Shown here piece by piece: positions 22,937-30,732 of a DNA stretch of 41,861 nucleotides. The stretch's first letter is position 1. Each line of letters starts with the position of its first letter. The notes under the pieces were generated by a model, which saw only the letters and a program-made list of their open reading frames with translations, had not been told where the DNA came from and searched no databases. The DNA comes from CAZCWX01 sp964502465 (GTDB lineage: Bacteria > Desulfobacterota > Binatia > Bin18), in the NCBI GenBank assembly GCA_964502465.1, contig CAZCWX010000171.1, positions 1 through 41,861 on the forward strand, given 5' to 3'. A program made the position numbers and the translations under genes.

Positions 22937-24247
22937 GTGCTCGAAGGGATTCAGAGCGCGGCGAAGATTGCTGAATTACGCCGCCGTCTCATCTTTACAT
23001 TCGGAATGCTGGCCGTATATCGAGTCGGTGTGGCGATTCCCACTCCAGGGATCGATGGGGATGCTATGGCCGCATTTTTCCAACAGGCAGCCAGCACGGT
23101 CTTTGGTCTCGTCAACCTCTTTTCTGGCGGTGCGCTTGAGCGGTTTTCTATCTTTGCTCTCGGCATTATGCCGTATATTAGCGCCTCGATCATATTGCAG
23201 CTTCTCACCGTTGTGGTGCCAACGTTGGAGCGTCTTTCCAAGGAAGGAGAATTAGGGCGTCGGAAGATCACCCAGTACACTCGTTACAGTACTGTGGGAC
23301 TCTCTCTGCTACAGGGGTTTTTCATTAGCGTAGGGCTGGAACAGATAACTGCTCCAGGAGGCTCTTCTGTTGTTTTCCATCCTGGGTGGGGGTTCCGCCT
23401 CATGACAGTGGTTACCCTTACCGCAGGCACAGCTTTCATCATGTGGCTGGGTGAACAGATTACTGAACGTGGAGTAGGAAACGGTATTTCTCTGATTATC
23501 TTCGCTGGTATCGTGGCAAGTATTCCTTCTGCCATTACCGTAACAACCGAATTCGTGCGAGAAGGGGAGTTAAGTATCCTTATCGTGCTTCTGCTCCTTG
23601 TGGGAATGGTCGGTATTGTTGCTGCAGTGATCATTATGGAGCGTGGACACCGACGTATTCCTGTCCAGTATGCGAAACGAGTCGTTGGTCGTAAAGTATA
23701 CGGGGGGCAAACTTCTCATTTGCCGCTTAAAATCAATACTGCTGGCGTGATCCCGCCAATCTTTGCCTCTTCAGTCTTAATCTTTCCTGCGACTATTGCG
23801 AGTTTCTCTGATCAACCATGGGCTCAAACTGTAGCTGATATGTTAACCCCCTCCAGTCTGATCTACAATTTTAGTTACGTAGCACTGATCATTTTCTTCT
23901 GTTATTTCTACACCGCTGTCGTTTTCAATCCGGTCGACGTTGCAGATAATATGAAGAAACATGGGGGATTCATCCCGGGCATTCGCCCTGGACAACGGAC
24001 GGCGGAATACATTGATCGGGTCTTGAGTCGCATTACTCTTAGTGGAGCGATTTACGTCTCAATTGTCTGTGTGCTCCCGAACTTGCTTGTCAGTGCTCTG
24101 AACGTTCCGTTTTTCTTTGGTGGAACAGCATTGCTCATCGTTGTTGGGGTTGCACTCGACACGGTTGCACAAATTGAAACCCAGATCATGATGCGTAACT
24201 ATGAAGGATTTATGAAGCGAGGACGCTTGCGCGGCCGTAGGGGATAG
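22937..24247 (+). CDS. secY: Protein translocase subunit SecY
   Basis: SecY is the channel subunit of the general secretion machinery in the inner membrane, 436 residues with about ten predicted membrane spans. GTG 22937 is preferred because relatives start M-L-E-G-I-Q; the longer frame from TTG 22910 lies inside rplO. Typical segments are the plug-side YRVGVAIPTPGID, the span with LGIMPYISASIILQLL, the cytosolic VEKERGHRRIPVQYAKR-like loop (MERGHRRIPVQYAKR) and FNPVDVADNMKKHGGFIPGIRPG. Its partner SecE is encoded at 429-647. adk follows after 11 bp. Confidence 0.98.
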   Translation: MLEGIQSAAKIAELRRRLIFTFGMLAVYRVGVAIPTPGIDGDAMAAFFQQAASTVFGLVNLFSGGALERFSIFALGIMPYISASIILQLLTVVVPTLERLSKEGELGRRKITQYTRYSTVGLSLLQGFFISVGLEQITAPGGSSVVFHPGWGFRLMTVVTLTAGTAFIMWLGEQITERGVGNGISLIIFAGIVASIPSAITVTTEFVREGELSILIVLLLLVGMVGIVAAVIIMERGHRRIPVQYAKRVVGRKVYGGQTSHLPLKINTAGVIPPIFASSVLIFPATIASFSDQPWAQTVADMLTPSSLIYNFSYVALIIFFCYFYTAVVFNPVDVADNMKKHGGFIPGIRPGQRTAEYIDRVLSRITLSGAIYVSIVCVLPNLLVSALNVPFFFGGTALLIVVGVALDTVAQIETQIMMRNYEGFMKRGRLRGRRG

Positions 24248-24258
24248 GAGGGAAGAAC

Positions 24259-24918
24259 GTGCGTATCGTACTCGTCGGACCCCCTGGAGCTGGGAAGGGA
24301 ACTCAAGCTCGCATGCTTCAGCAAACGCTTGAGATCCCGCAAATTTCGACTGGGGATCTCTTGCGTGAAGCGGTGCGGGAAGGGACGGTGCTTGGAAAAG
24401 AAGCGCAGAACTATATGGACAAAGGCGAACTCGTGCCTGATCAACTTGTAACCGCGATGGTAGGGGAACGACTACAACGTGTTGACTGCGAGAAAGGCTT
24501 CATTCTTGACGGATTTCCCCGGAACATTACCCAAGCAGAAGCCCTAACGGCTCACCTTGCTACTGTGAAAAGCAGACTTGATGGGGTAGTATGTATTTTT
24601 GTCCCTCGTGCTGAGTTGGTCGAACGACTGAGCGGGCGTCGGGTGTGCTCTCAGTGCAGCGCCATGTACCACATACGCTTTGACCCTCCTGTACAGGCAG
24701 GGATTTGTAATGTGTGTAAAGGAACCCTCTATCAGCGAAGTGACGATAATGCAGAGACTGTTAGTGCCCGCCTCGAAGTTTATGAGCATGCAACTGCTCC
24801 CCTTTTAACCTATTATAGAAAGAACAACCTGCTACACGAGATAAGTGGCAGTGGTACTCCTGAGGAAGTTTTTGAGCGTATTCGTACTGCTCTTCGGTCC
24901 ATACCGAAGCCCCCTTAA
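24259..24918 (+). CDS. adk: Adenylate kinase, zinc-LID type
   Basis: Adenylate kinase catalyses ATP + AMP = 2 ADP in the cytosol. The protein is 219 residues from GTG 24259. The P-loop is GPPGAGKGT at 7-15, the AMP-binding region includes ISTGDLLREAV and LDGFPRN, and the long-form LID domain (about 125-162) has four cysteines at C130, C133, C150 and C153, the structural-zinc form common outside Enterobacteria. It sits between secY and map, the order seen in Gram-positives and many deltaproteobacteria. map starts two bases after the stop. Confidence 0.98.
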   Translation: MRIVLVGPPGAGKGTQARMLQQTLEIPQISTGDLLREAVREGTVLGKEAQNYMDKGELVPDQLVTAMVGERLQRVDCEKGFILDGFPRNITQAEALTAHLATVKSRLDGVVCIFVPRAELVERLSGRRVCSQCSAMYHIRFDPPVQAGICNVCKGTLYQRSDDNAETVSARLEVYEHATAPLLTYYRKNNLLHEISGSGTPEEVFERIRTALRSIPKPP

Positions 24919-24920
24919 CC

Positions 24921-25688
24921 ATGATCTTTCTCAAGTCTTTCCATGAAATAGAGATTATGCGCTCTGCAAATCGCATCGTCTCGGAGATCCTTGCTGAATT
25001 ACGCGAAAAGGTTGTTTCTGGTATCTCGACTGCAGACATTGATCAGCTTGCGAATGCGCTCATGCGGAAGAAGGGAGCCCGTTCCGCTTTCAAAGGGTAT
25101 CAAATACGAAATGGAATGATCCCATTTCCAGCAACGATTTGCGTGTCGCTGAATAATGAGATTGTCCATGGCATTCCTTCTCCTCAAAAAATCATTCGAG
25201 AAGGAGATGTCGTGAGCTTAGACTTTGGGGTGATATATCAGGATTTTTATGGAGATGCGGCCCTAACATTTGCGGTTGGCGAAGTCAAGCCAGATATAAA
25301 ACGGTTGCTTACAACAACTGCTGCAGCATTGGAAGAAGGCATTGCTCAAGCGTGCGTTGGGAATCGCCTTGGCGATATATCGGCAGCGATTCAAGAAAAA
25401 GTCGAGAGCGAAGGGTTTTCGGTTGTCCGTGAATTTGTTGGGCACGGCGTTGGCAGACGCTTACACGAGGATCCACCAGTGCCGAACTATGGTGTTCGTG
25501 ACCGAGGGATGCGGTTACGTGAAGGACTTGTCCTGGCGATCGAACCAATGGTGAATGTGGGAAAAGCTGACGTTGTGATGAAAAGCGATGGCTGGACTGC
25601 GGTGACAAAGGACGGCAGTCTTTCGGCCCATTTCGAGCATTCTATAGCGATTACCGAAAAAGGTCCTATCGTACTAAGCCGATTGTAA
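24921..25688 (+). CDS. map: Methionine aminopeptidase, type I
   Basis: This enzyme removes the initiator methionine from nascent proteins at the ribosome. The protein is 255 residues. The two-metal site of the pita-bread fold is complete: D101 and D112 (SLDFGVIYQDFYGDA), the histidine of GHGVGRRLHEDP, the glutamate of LAIEPMVN and the glutamate of AHFEHSIAIT. H83 in VHGIP is the conserved substrate-contact histidine. There is no N-terminal zinc-finger extension. In many genomes infA follows; here the next gene is rpmJ after 54 bp. Confidence 0.98.
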   Translation: MIFLKSFHEIEIMRSANRIVSEILAELREKVVSGISTADIDQLANALMRKKGARSAFKGYQIRNGMIPFPATICVSLNNEIVHGIPSPQKIIREGDVVSLDFGVIYQDFYGDAALTFAVGEVKPDIKRLLTTTAAALEEGIAQACVGNRLGDISAAIQEKVESEGFSVVREFVGHGVGRRLHEDPPVPNYGVRDRGMRLREGLVLAIEPMVNVGKADVVMKSDGWTAVTKDGSLSAHFEHSIAITEKGPIVLSRL

Positions 25689-25742
25689 CGCTTGGTCTCA
25701 GGAGGACTTTGTCGTTTTTGCTGAAACAAAGGGAACGCAACA

Positions 25743-25856
25743 ATGAAAGTCAGACCTTCAGTGAAGCGGATTTGCAGGAAGTGCAAGGTTATTCGCCGTC
25801 GCGGGGTGATTCGGGTCATTTGTGAGAACCCTCGACACAAACAGCGACAAGGATAA
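25743..25856 (+). CDS. rpmJ: 50S ribosomal protein L36, zinc form
   Basis: L36 is the smallest large-subunit protein, here 37 residues: MKVRPSVKRICRKC then a basic stretch and ICENPRHKQRQG. The zinc ligands are C11, C14, C27 and H32, the canonical CCCH set. The start is ATG 25743. It lies between map and rpsM as in other spc/alpha junctions. GGAGGACTTTG at 25700-25710 is too far upstream to be its ribosome binding site. Confidence 0.96.
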   Translation: MKVRPSVKRICRKCKVIRRRGVIRVICENPRHKQRQG

Positions 25857-25889
25857 TATCCATCCAGAACGAGAGAAGAGGGAAATCCT

Positions 25890-26273
25890 ATGGCACGTAT
25901 TGTAGGTATTGAGTTGCCACGCAACAAGCGAGTGGAAATCGGCCTGACATATATTTACGGGATTGGTCGAGCGAGCGCTCTCAAGATTCTCTCTGAGGCG
26001 GGTGTAGCCCCTGAGAAAAAGACGGATGTCCTTACTGACGAAGAAGTTATCAACATCCGTCGTATAATTGATCAAGAGCACCGCGTTGAAGGTGACCTTC
26101 GCCGCGATATCGCAAACAATATCAAGCGCTATATTGAAACTGGTTCCTTCCGAGGTTTACGTCATCGGCGTAACCTTCCCGTGCGTGGGCAGCGGACCCG
26201 TACGAATTCCCGTACACGGAAGGGCCCGCGGCGAACAGTCGCCGGCAAAAAATCAGCGCCAACACCGAAGTAA
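25890..26273 (+). CDS. rpsM: 30S ribosomal protein S13
   Basis: S13 lies in the 30S head and bridges to the large subunit and P-site tRNA. The protein is 127 residues. Motifs are MARIVGIELPRNKRVEIGLTYIYGIGRASALKIL, the central helices, and GSFRGLRHRRNLPVRGQRTRTNSRTRKGPRRTVAGKK at the basic C-terminal tail that reaches tRNA. It is followed by rpsK after 29 bp, as in the alpha operon. Confidence 0.98.
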   Translation: MARIVGIELPRNKRVEIGLTYIYGIGRASALKILSEAGVAPEKKTDVLTDEEVINIRRIIDQEHRVEGDLRRDIANNIKRYIETGSFRGLRHRRNLPVRGQRTRTNSRTRKGPRRTVAGKKSAPTPK

Positions 26274-26302
26274 ACACCATATCGGACAGAAGGAGAAGCT
26301 GC

Positions 26303-26701
26303 ATGGCTAAAGCCGGGGAACGCGCCGCTCCGAGGAAGAAGAAGGCGAAGAGAACCGTCCCTGAAGGACTCGTGAATATTCATTCCACGTTTAACAATAC
26401 CATCATTACTATTACTGACCCTCAGGGAAACGTGGTGGCGTGGGCAAGTGCTGGAACTGTGGGGTTCAAGGGATCCCGGAAAGGGACCCCATTTGCTGCG
26501 CAGGTTGCTGCGGAGAGCGCAGCTCGCAAGGCTGTTGATGCAGGAATGCGTACGGTACAAGTGCATGTGAAGGGACCAGGGGCAGGGCGGGAGTCTGCCT
26601 TGCGTTCTCTTCAAGCTGCTGGGTTTGCTATTAATGTCATTCGTGATGTTACCCCTATCCCGCACAATGGCTGCCGTCCTCCCAAACGTCGGCGAGTGTA
26701 A
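26303..26701 (+). CDS. rpsK: 30S ribosomal protein S11
   Basis: S11 is on the 30S platform next to the 3' end of 16S rRNA. The protein is 132 residues with a basic N-terminal extension (APRKKKAKRT). Motifs are VNIHSTFNNTIITITDPQGNVVAWASAGTVGFKGSRKGTPFAAQ and the C-terminal IRDVTPIPHNGCRPPKRRRV. AGAAGGAGAAGC precedes ATG 26303. A 77-bp gap with a possible weak promoter separates it from rpsD. Confidence 0.98.
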   Translation: MAKAGERAAPRKKKAKRTVPEGLVNIHSTFNNTIITITDPQGNVVAWASAGTVGFKGSRKGTPFAAQVAAESAARKAVDAGMRTVQVHVKGPGAGRESALRSLQAAGFAINVIRDVTPIPHNGCRPPKRRRV

Positions 26702-26729
26702 GCCCAGTTTCTTTCGTTGTAGACAAAAG

Positions 26730-26758
26730 TTGATGATCACTTGATACGGGTAAATAAT
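26730..26758 (+). promoter_or_regulatory. Possible weak promoter ahead of rpsD-rpoA-rplQ
   Basis: TTGATG at 26730-26735 and AATAAT at 26753-26758 are spaced by 17 bp in the A/T-rich gap between rpsK and rpsD. Both boxes are imperfect, so this is only a candidate for an internal promoter that would raise rpoA expression. Confidence 0.25.
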
Positions 26759-26778
26759 TTGCTCTGACAGGGGGCTTT

Positions 26779-27411
26779 GTGGCTCGATACACTGGACCAG
26801 TATGTCGCCTATGCAGGCGAGAAGGAATAAAACTCTTCCTCAAAGGCGAGCGTTGCTATACAGACAAATGCGCTATCGAAAGGCGTAGCTATCCGCCAGG
26901 ACAACACGGACAAGGACGCGGGAAAAAGGCAACGGAGTATAGTGTCCAACTTCGTGAAAAGCAAAAACTTAAGCGTATTTACGGTATGCTAGAAGGGCAA
27001 TTCCGACGCATTTTCGCTCTTGCCGAACGAAAACGTGGGGTCACTGGAGATACCTTGCTCCTCTTGTTGGAGCGCCGTCTCGACAATATGGTCTACCGTA
27101 TGGGATTTGCAACCTCACGCACAGAAGCCCGACAACTTGTTCGGCATGGTCACTTCCTTGTCAATGGACGACGAGTCGATATTCCCTCGTACCTGATAAA
27201 CCCTGGTGATGAAGTGCAAGTGCGAGAAGCGAGTAGGAAAATAGTGCGTATACAGGAAGCGGCGGACTTAATGCAGCGCCGCGGGGTACCGGAATGGTTG
27301 GAAGTGAATAAGGATTCGTTTACGGGCCGGGTGCGATCTCTCCCTACGCGTGCGCAATTGACCTTGCCGATCAATGAGCAACTCATTGTCGAGCTATATT
27401 CAAAAGTATAA
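26779..27411 (+). CDS. rpsD: 30S ribosomal protein S4, zinc form
   Basis: S4 starts 30S assembly and in E. coli represses the alpha operon. The protein is 210 residues from GTG 26779. The N terminus has four cysteines (C9, C12, C26, C31), the zinc-binding form. The S4 RNA-binding domain (MVYRMGFATSRTEARQLVRHGHFLVNG) lies at about 97-125. S4-family ends read PTRAQLTLPINEQLIVELYSK. AGGGGG a few bases before GTG may act as ribosome binding site. rpoA follows. Confidence 0.97.
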   Translation: MARYTGPVCRLCRREGIKLFLKGERCYTDKCAIERRSYPPGQHGQGRGKKATEYSVQLREKQKLKRIYGMLEGQFRRIFALAERKRGVTGDTLLLLLERRLDNMVYRMGFATSRTEARQLVRHGHFLVNGRRVDIPSYLINPGDEVQVREASRKIVRIQEAADLMQRRGVPEWLEVNKDSFTGRVRSLPTRAQLTLPINEQLIVELYSKV

Positions 27412-27461
27412 TGCGCTTTGTGTTCGTCAGACATGACACGAACACGAAGAGAGGGAGCAGC

Positions 27462-28472
27462 ATGCAAGAGAGTTCGCGCGATTTCATTAAGCCGAAAAGC
27501 ATTGAACCTGAAGAGAAAACCCTCACCGCTAGCTATGGGAGGTTTATTGGTGAACCGTTTGAGAGAGGGTTTGGTACCACTCTTGGCAATGCGTTGAGAC
27601 GGATTCTGCTATCGTCCCTTCCTGGGGCGGCAATCACCAAGGTAAAAATCAAAGGGGTACTACACGAGTTCTCCACGATTCCTGGGGCCACCGAAGATGT
27701 AACTGACCTTTTGTTAAACCTCAAAGAACTGCGGTTCCGCCTGCATGATAGTGAGGTAGAAACTGTTCGCTTGGATGTCGCAGGTGAGCGAGCGATAACA
27801 GCGAAAGACCTGCTGACCGGACCACGGGTGGAGATTCTTAACCCCGATGCCAATATTGCGAGACTCGGAAAAGACGCTCGATTGGAAATTGAGGCAACGA
27901 TCAGACGAGGGCGTGGGTATGTGACAGCAGACTATCACAAGTCTGAAGAGGACCCAATTGGGACGATTCCCCTGGATGCAGTTTTTTCTCCTATACGCAA
28001 AGTGAATTTTACTGTTACTAATGCTAGAGTGGGACAACGTACTGATTATGAACGGTTGTCGTTAGAAATCTGGACAGACGGGAGCACTCGGCCGCAAGAA
28101 GCACTTTCTGCGGCTGCTCGTATCTTACAAGACCAACTGTCTATCTTTGTTGGGTCAGAAGAAGTGGGAGAGTGGCGCGCAGAGACAAAAGAAGAGCCTG
28201 AGCCGTTCCTGAATGAAAATCTGTTCCGCCCAATCGAGGAATTGAATCTTTCGGTCCGATCGGCTAATTGTCTGCAAAGCGCTGACCTCCGCTATGTTGG
28301 AGAACTCGTTCAGAAAACTGAAAATGACCTGCTTAAAACCAAAAATTTTGGCCGTAAATCACTCAATGAGATTAAGGAAACGTTGCATACCCTAGGGCTT
28401 GAGCTCGGTATGCAACTAGAAGGATTCCCTTTACGGGAAGAGCTTGAGCGCTTACGTGCTGCTCATGAGTGA
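27462..28472 (+). CDS. rpoA: DNA-directed RNA polymerase subunit alpha
   Basis: RpoA dimerises to start core polymerase assembly and its C-terminal domain contacts UP elements and activators. The protein is 336 residues from ATG 27462, which has GAGAGGGAG just upstream; the open frame begins at 27411 without similarity. The N-terminal domain contains RFIGEPFERGFGTTLGNALRRILLSSLPG. The C-terminal domain has the helix-hairpin region EELNLSVRSANCLQSADLRYVGELVQKTE and LLKTKNFGRKSLNEIKETL. It is in the normal alpha order before rplQ. Confidence 0.98.
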   Translation: MQESSRDFIKPKSIEPEEKTLTASYGRFIGEPFERGFGTTLGNALRRILLSSLPGAAITKVKIKGVLHEFSTIPGATEDVTDLLLNLKELRFRLHDSEVETVRLDVAGERAITAKDLLTGPRVEILNPDANIARLGKDARLEIEATIRRGRGYVTADYHKSEEDPIGTIPLDAVFSPIRKVNFTVTNARVGQRTDYERLSLEIWTDGSTRPQEALSAAARILQDQLSIFVGSEEVGEWRAETKEEPEPFLNENLFRPIEELNLSVRSANCLQSADLRYVGELVQKTENDLLKTKNFGRKSLNEIKETLHTLGLELGMQLEGFPLREELERLRAAHE

Positions 28473-28521
28473 GCAGACGTTCAACTAAAGACTCTGCGCA
28501 CAAATAGGGAATACAGGAATC

Positions 28522-28932
28522 ATGCGACACCTCAAAGACGGTCGTAAGCTCAATCGCACTGCCGCTCATCGCAAAGCACTGATGCGCAACTTGGTGAAAG
28601 CGCTTCTCAAACGTGAACAGATCCGTACAACTGACGCCAAAGCGAAAGAGTTGCGACGCTGGGCGGATCGCATTGTAACGTTAGGAAAAAAAGGAAGTCT
28701 GCACGCGCGTCGTCAAGCCTTTGCGTACTTAGGCAGTCGCAAGCTGGTGAAACGCCTCTTTGATGACGTTGCCCCTCGTTTTCAGGAGCGGGCAGGAGGA
28801 TACACGCGGGTACTAAAGATTGGTCCTCGTCGTGGCGATGCCGCGCCGCTTTCCCTAGTGGAATTTACCGTGCGAGGAGAGCAGACAACTGGGAAGGCGA
28901 TTGCGGCAGGTGCAGGAAAGACGAGTGAATAA
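28522..28932 (+). CDS. rplQ: 50S ribosomal protein L17
   Basis: L17 lies at the tunnel exit. The protein is 136 residues. The N-terminal signature MRHLKDGRKLNRTAAHRKALMRNLVKALL is diagnostic, followed by IRTTDAKAKELRRWADRIVTLGKKG and a C-terminal extension rich in Ala/Gly/Lys. It is the last gene of the ribosomal cluster, and a strong terminator-like hairpin follows at 28969-29010. Confidence 0.97.
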   Translation: MRHLKDGRKLNRTAAHRKALMRNLVKALLKREQIRTTDAKAKELRRWADRIVTLGKKGSLHARRQAFAYLGSRKLVKRLFDDVAPRFQERAGGYTRVLKIGPRRGDAAPLSLVEFTVRGEQTTGKAIAAGAGKTSE

Positions 28933-28968
28933 GTACCGCTTGCTGAACTAGCAGCTACCTGAGTGTCA

Positions 28969-29010
28969 AATGAGGGGGGAGCGCTGGTGAAAACCGCCTC
29001 CCCCTTCATT
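28969..29010 (+). terminator. Strong hairpin ending the ribosomal cluster (terminator or trp-operon attenuator)
   Basis: The arm 28969-28983 (core TGAGGGGGGAGCG) pairs with 28995-29010 (CGCCTCCCCCTTCA and two T) across an 11-base loop: about 15 pairs with one bulged C and one G-T pair. Only two T follow directly, so termination may be partial. It lies 36 bp after rplQ and 38 bp before the SPOR gene. The six-codon frame M-R-G-E-R-W-stop at 28970-28990 lies within it and its last sense codon is Trp, which raises the possibility of attenuation. Confidence 0.6.
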
Positions 29011-29047
29011 GCCTCTCCTGTCCTGCTGGATCTCAGAAAGAGTTATT

Positions 29048-29707
29048 ATGGCAGAACGGCGCTACAATTTCCGTTTCAGCCTTCCAGAAGGATTTGTTAT
29101 CCTTGTGAGCCTTGTTTTGACCTCTTTTCTTGTCTTTCTGTTTGGGGTACACGTAGGGAAAGAAACCCAAGCGCGCAAGGCTGTTCAACAAGGTCGAACG
29201 GTCCGAGTCCCTGTGTCTCTATCAGGTGCAGAAAGCCCTTCTCTCCCCCAGACACCCGCCGCAGTTCCTCCATCTCTCCCAAGACGGCCAAACGAGTCTC
29301 TAACGGCAGCGCCGCTGCAGCCAAGTCAACCGGTACTAGCCCCTGAGCGTCCCAAGAGGTCTGATAGTCCTTCCGCTGCCCAAGTCACCCCTCATGTCAT
29401 CCCTTCTGTCTCGGCGAATAGGGTCGTTTCTCTGCCTGTAGAGAAAAAACCGCCAGTACAGCCTGCGCTAAAGGGACGCTGGAGTGTTCAGGTACATGCA
29501 ACACAGCGGCAAGGAGCTGCTCAAGATATAGCGAGAAGGTTACGCGAACAGGGGTATACACCAGCTGTGAATAGGATCACGAGACAAGGAGCAGTGTGGT
29601 ATCGGGTGCGAGTTGGGAGTTTTATGAACGAAGAACAAGCAAAGGAGATTGTCGCTCGCTTCCGGCGTGAAGGGACATTCCCTCAAGCTTATCCAGTCTC
29701 GGAATAA
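29048..29707 (+). CDS. Membrane-anchored SPOR-domain protein
   Basis: A 219-residue protein from ATG 29048; the longer frame from TTG 29009 starts in the hairpin and is less likely. It has a short basic cytosolic end, one membrane span at about 15-35 (GFVILVSLVLTSFLVFLFGVHVG), a Pro/Ser-rich linker to about 140, and a C-terminal SPOR domain (RWSVQVHATQRQGAAQDIARRL... VWYRVRVGSF). SPOR domains bind denuded septal peptidoglycan, as in FtsN and DedD, so a role at the division site is inferred. It ends five bases before trpD, so it shares the trp transcript. The exact orthologue is not identified. Confidence 0.85.
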   Translation: MAERRYNFRFSLPEGFVILVSLVLTSFLVFLFGVHVGKETQARKAVQQGRTVRVPVSLSGAESPSLPQTPAAVPPSLPRRPNESLTAAPLQPSQPVLAPERPKRSDSPSAAQVTPHVIPSVSANRVVSLPVEKKPPVQPALKGRWSVQVHATQRQGAAQDIARRLREQGYTPAVNRITRQGAVWYRVRVGSFMNEEQAKEIVARFRREGTFPQAYPVSE

Positions 29708-29712
29708 AGTGC

Positions 29713-30732
29713 ATGACGGTAAAAGAGGCAATTGGCCGCGTGGCCTCTGGTGATGACCTCACAGAAGAAGAGATGGCTGCTGTTATGGCTGAGATCATGG
29801 ACGGTCAAGCCACACCAGCCCAAATCGGCGGACTTCTCACGGCACTGCACATCAAAGGCGAAACTGTAGCCGAGATTTCTGGAGCAGCTCAGGTCATGCG
29901 CCAGCTCGCGACTCGCGTACAGGCCTCTCGTCCTGTCCTTGATACCTGTGGCACTGGCGGAGATGGCCGTCACACCTTCAACATCTCCACGGCTGCCGCC
30001 TTGGTTGCCTCTGGTGCTGGGCTCTGTGTGGCCAAGCATGGCAACCGCGCTATGTCCGGTGCAGTGGGAGGGGCGGATGTGCTCGAAACGCTAGGCGCTC
30101 GAGTCGAACTGTCGCCTGCTCAAGTAGAGTATTGCTTAAGAGAGGTAGGGTTTGGCTTTCTTCTCGCCCCGGCTTTTCATCGGGCTATGAGGCACGCTGT
30201 TGGTCCGCGTCGTGAGATTGGTATCCGGACGATCTTTAACCTCCTTGGTCCGTTAACCAACCCGGCGGGTGCTCGTCTCCAGTTAATTGGGGTGTTCGAC
30301 CGGCGTTGGGTTGCACCACTCGCAGAAGCCCTTGGGCGTTTAGGCAGTATCCATGCCTTAGTGGTTCATGGAGAAGATGGACTCGACGAAATTTCGTTAT
30401 CTGGGCCGACCGTAGTCGCTGAGTGGCATGCTGGAGCAATGCATACTTTTACTATACACCCCCAAGACCTCGGCTTTACCCCGTGCCGCCTTGCTGATTT
30501 GCAGGTAGAGAACGCCCAAGAATCAGCTGCGATCATTCGCTCTGTGTGTGCTGGAACTCCTGGCCCACATCGTGACATTGTATTGCTGAACGCCGCTGCT
30601 GCCCTCTACGCTGGTGACGCGGTCCCTTCTCTGACTGCTGGAGTTGAGTTAGGGCGAAAGACGCTTGATAGTGGAGCGGCAGCCAAAACCCTGGATCGCT
30701 TCATTCTTCTCTCCCATATGGAATTGGCATGA
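29713..30732 (+). CDS. trpD: Anthranilate phosphoribosyltransferase
   Basis: TrpD joins anthranilate to PRPP, the second step of tryptophan synthesis. The protein is 339 residues. The PRPP site has CGTGGDG at 79-85 and NIST at 90-93, with KHGNR at 108-112; the metal-binding acidic pair is in GEDGLDEISLSGPT. There is no fused glutamine amidotransferase domain. Its stop overlaps the trpC start (ATGA), indicating coupled translation. trpE and trpG are not in the window. Confidence 0.97.
   Translation: MTVKEAIGRVASGDDLTEEEMAAVMAEIMDGQATPAQIGGLLTALHIKGETVAEISGAAQVMRQLATRVQASRPVLDTCGTGGDGRHTFNISTAAALVASGAGLCVAKHGNRAMSGAVGGADVLETLGARVELSPAQVEYCLREVGFGFLLAPAFHRAMRHAVGPRREIGIRTIFNLLGPLTNPAGARLQLIGVFDRRWVAPLAEALGRLGSIHALVVHGEDGLDEISLSGPTVVAEWHAGAMHTFTIHPQDLGFTPCRLADLQVENAQESAAIIRSVCAGTPGPHRDIVLLNAAAALYAGDAVPSLTAGVELGRKTLDSGAAAKTLDRFILLSHMELA

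Noticed and set aside
30031..30090. TrpD variant motif NRAMSGAVGGAD as possible loss of function
   Set aside because: The PRPP and metal-binding motifs are intact and NRA rather than NRS at this site occurs in known active enzymes; treated as normal variation.
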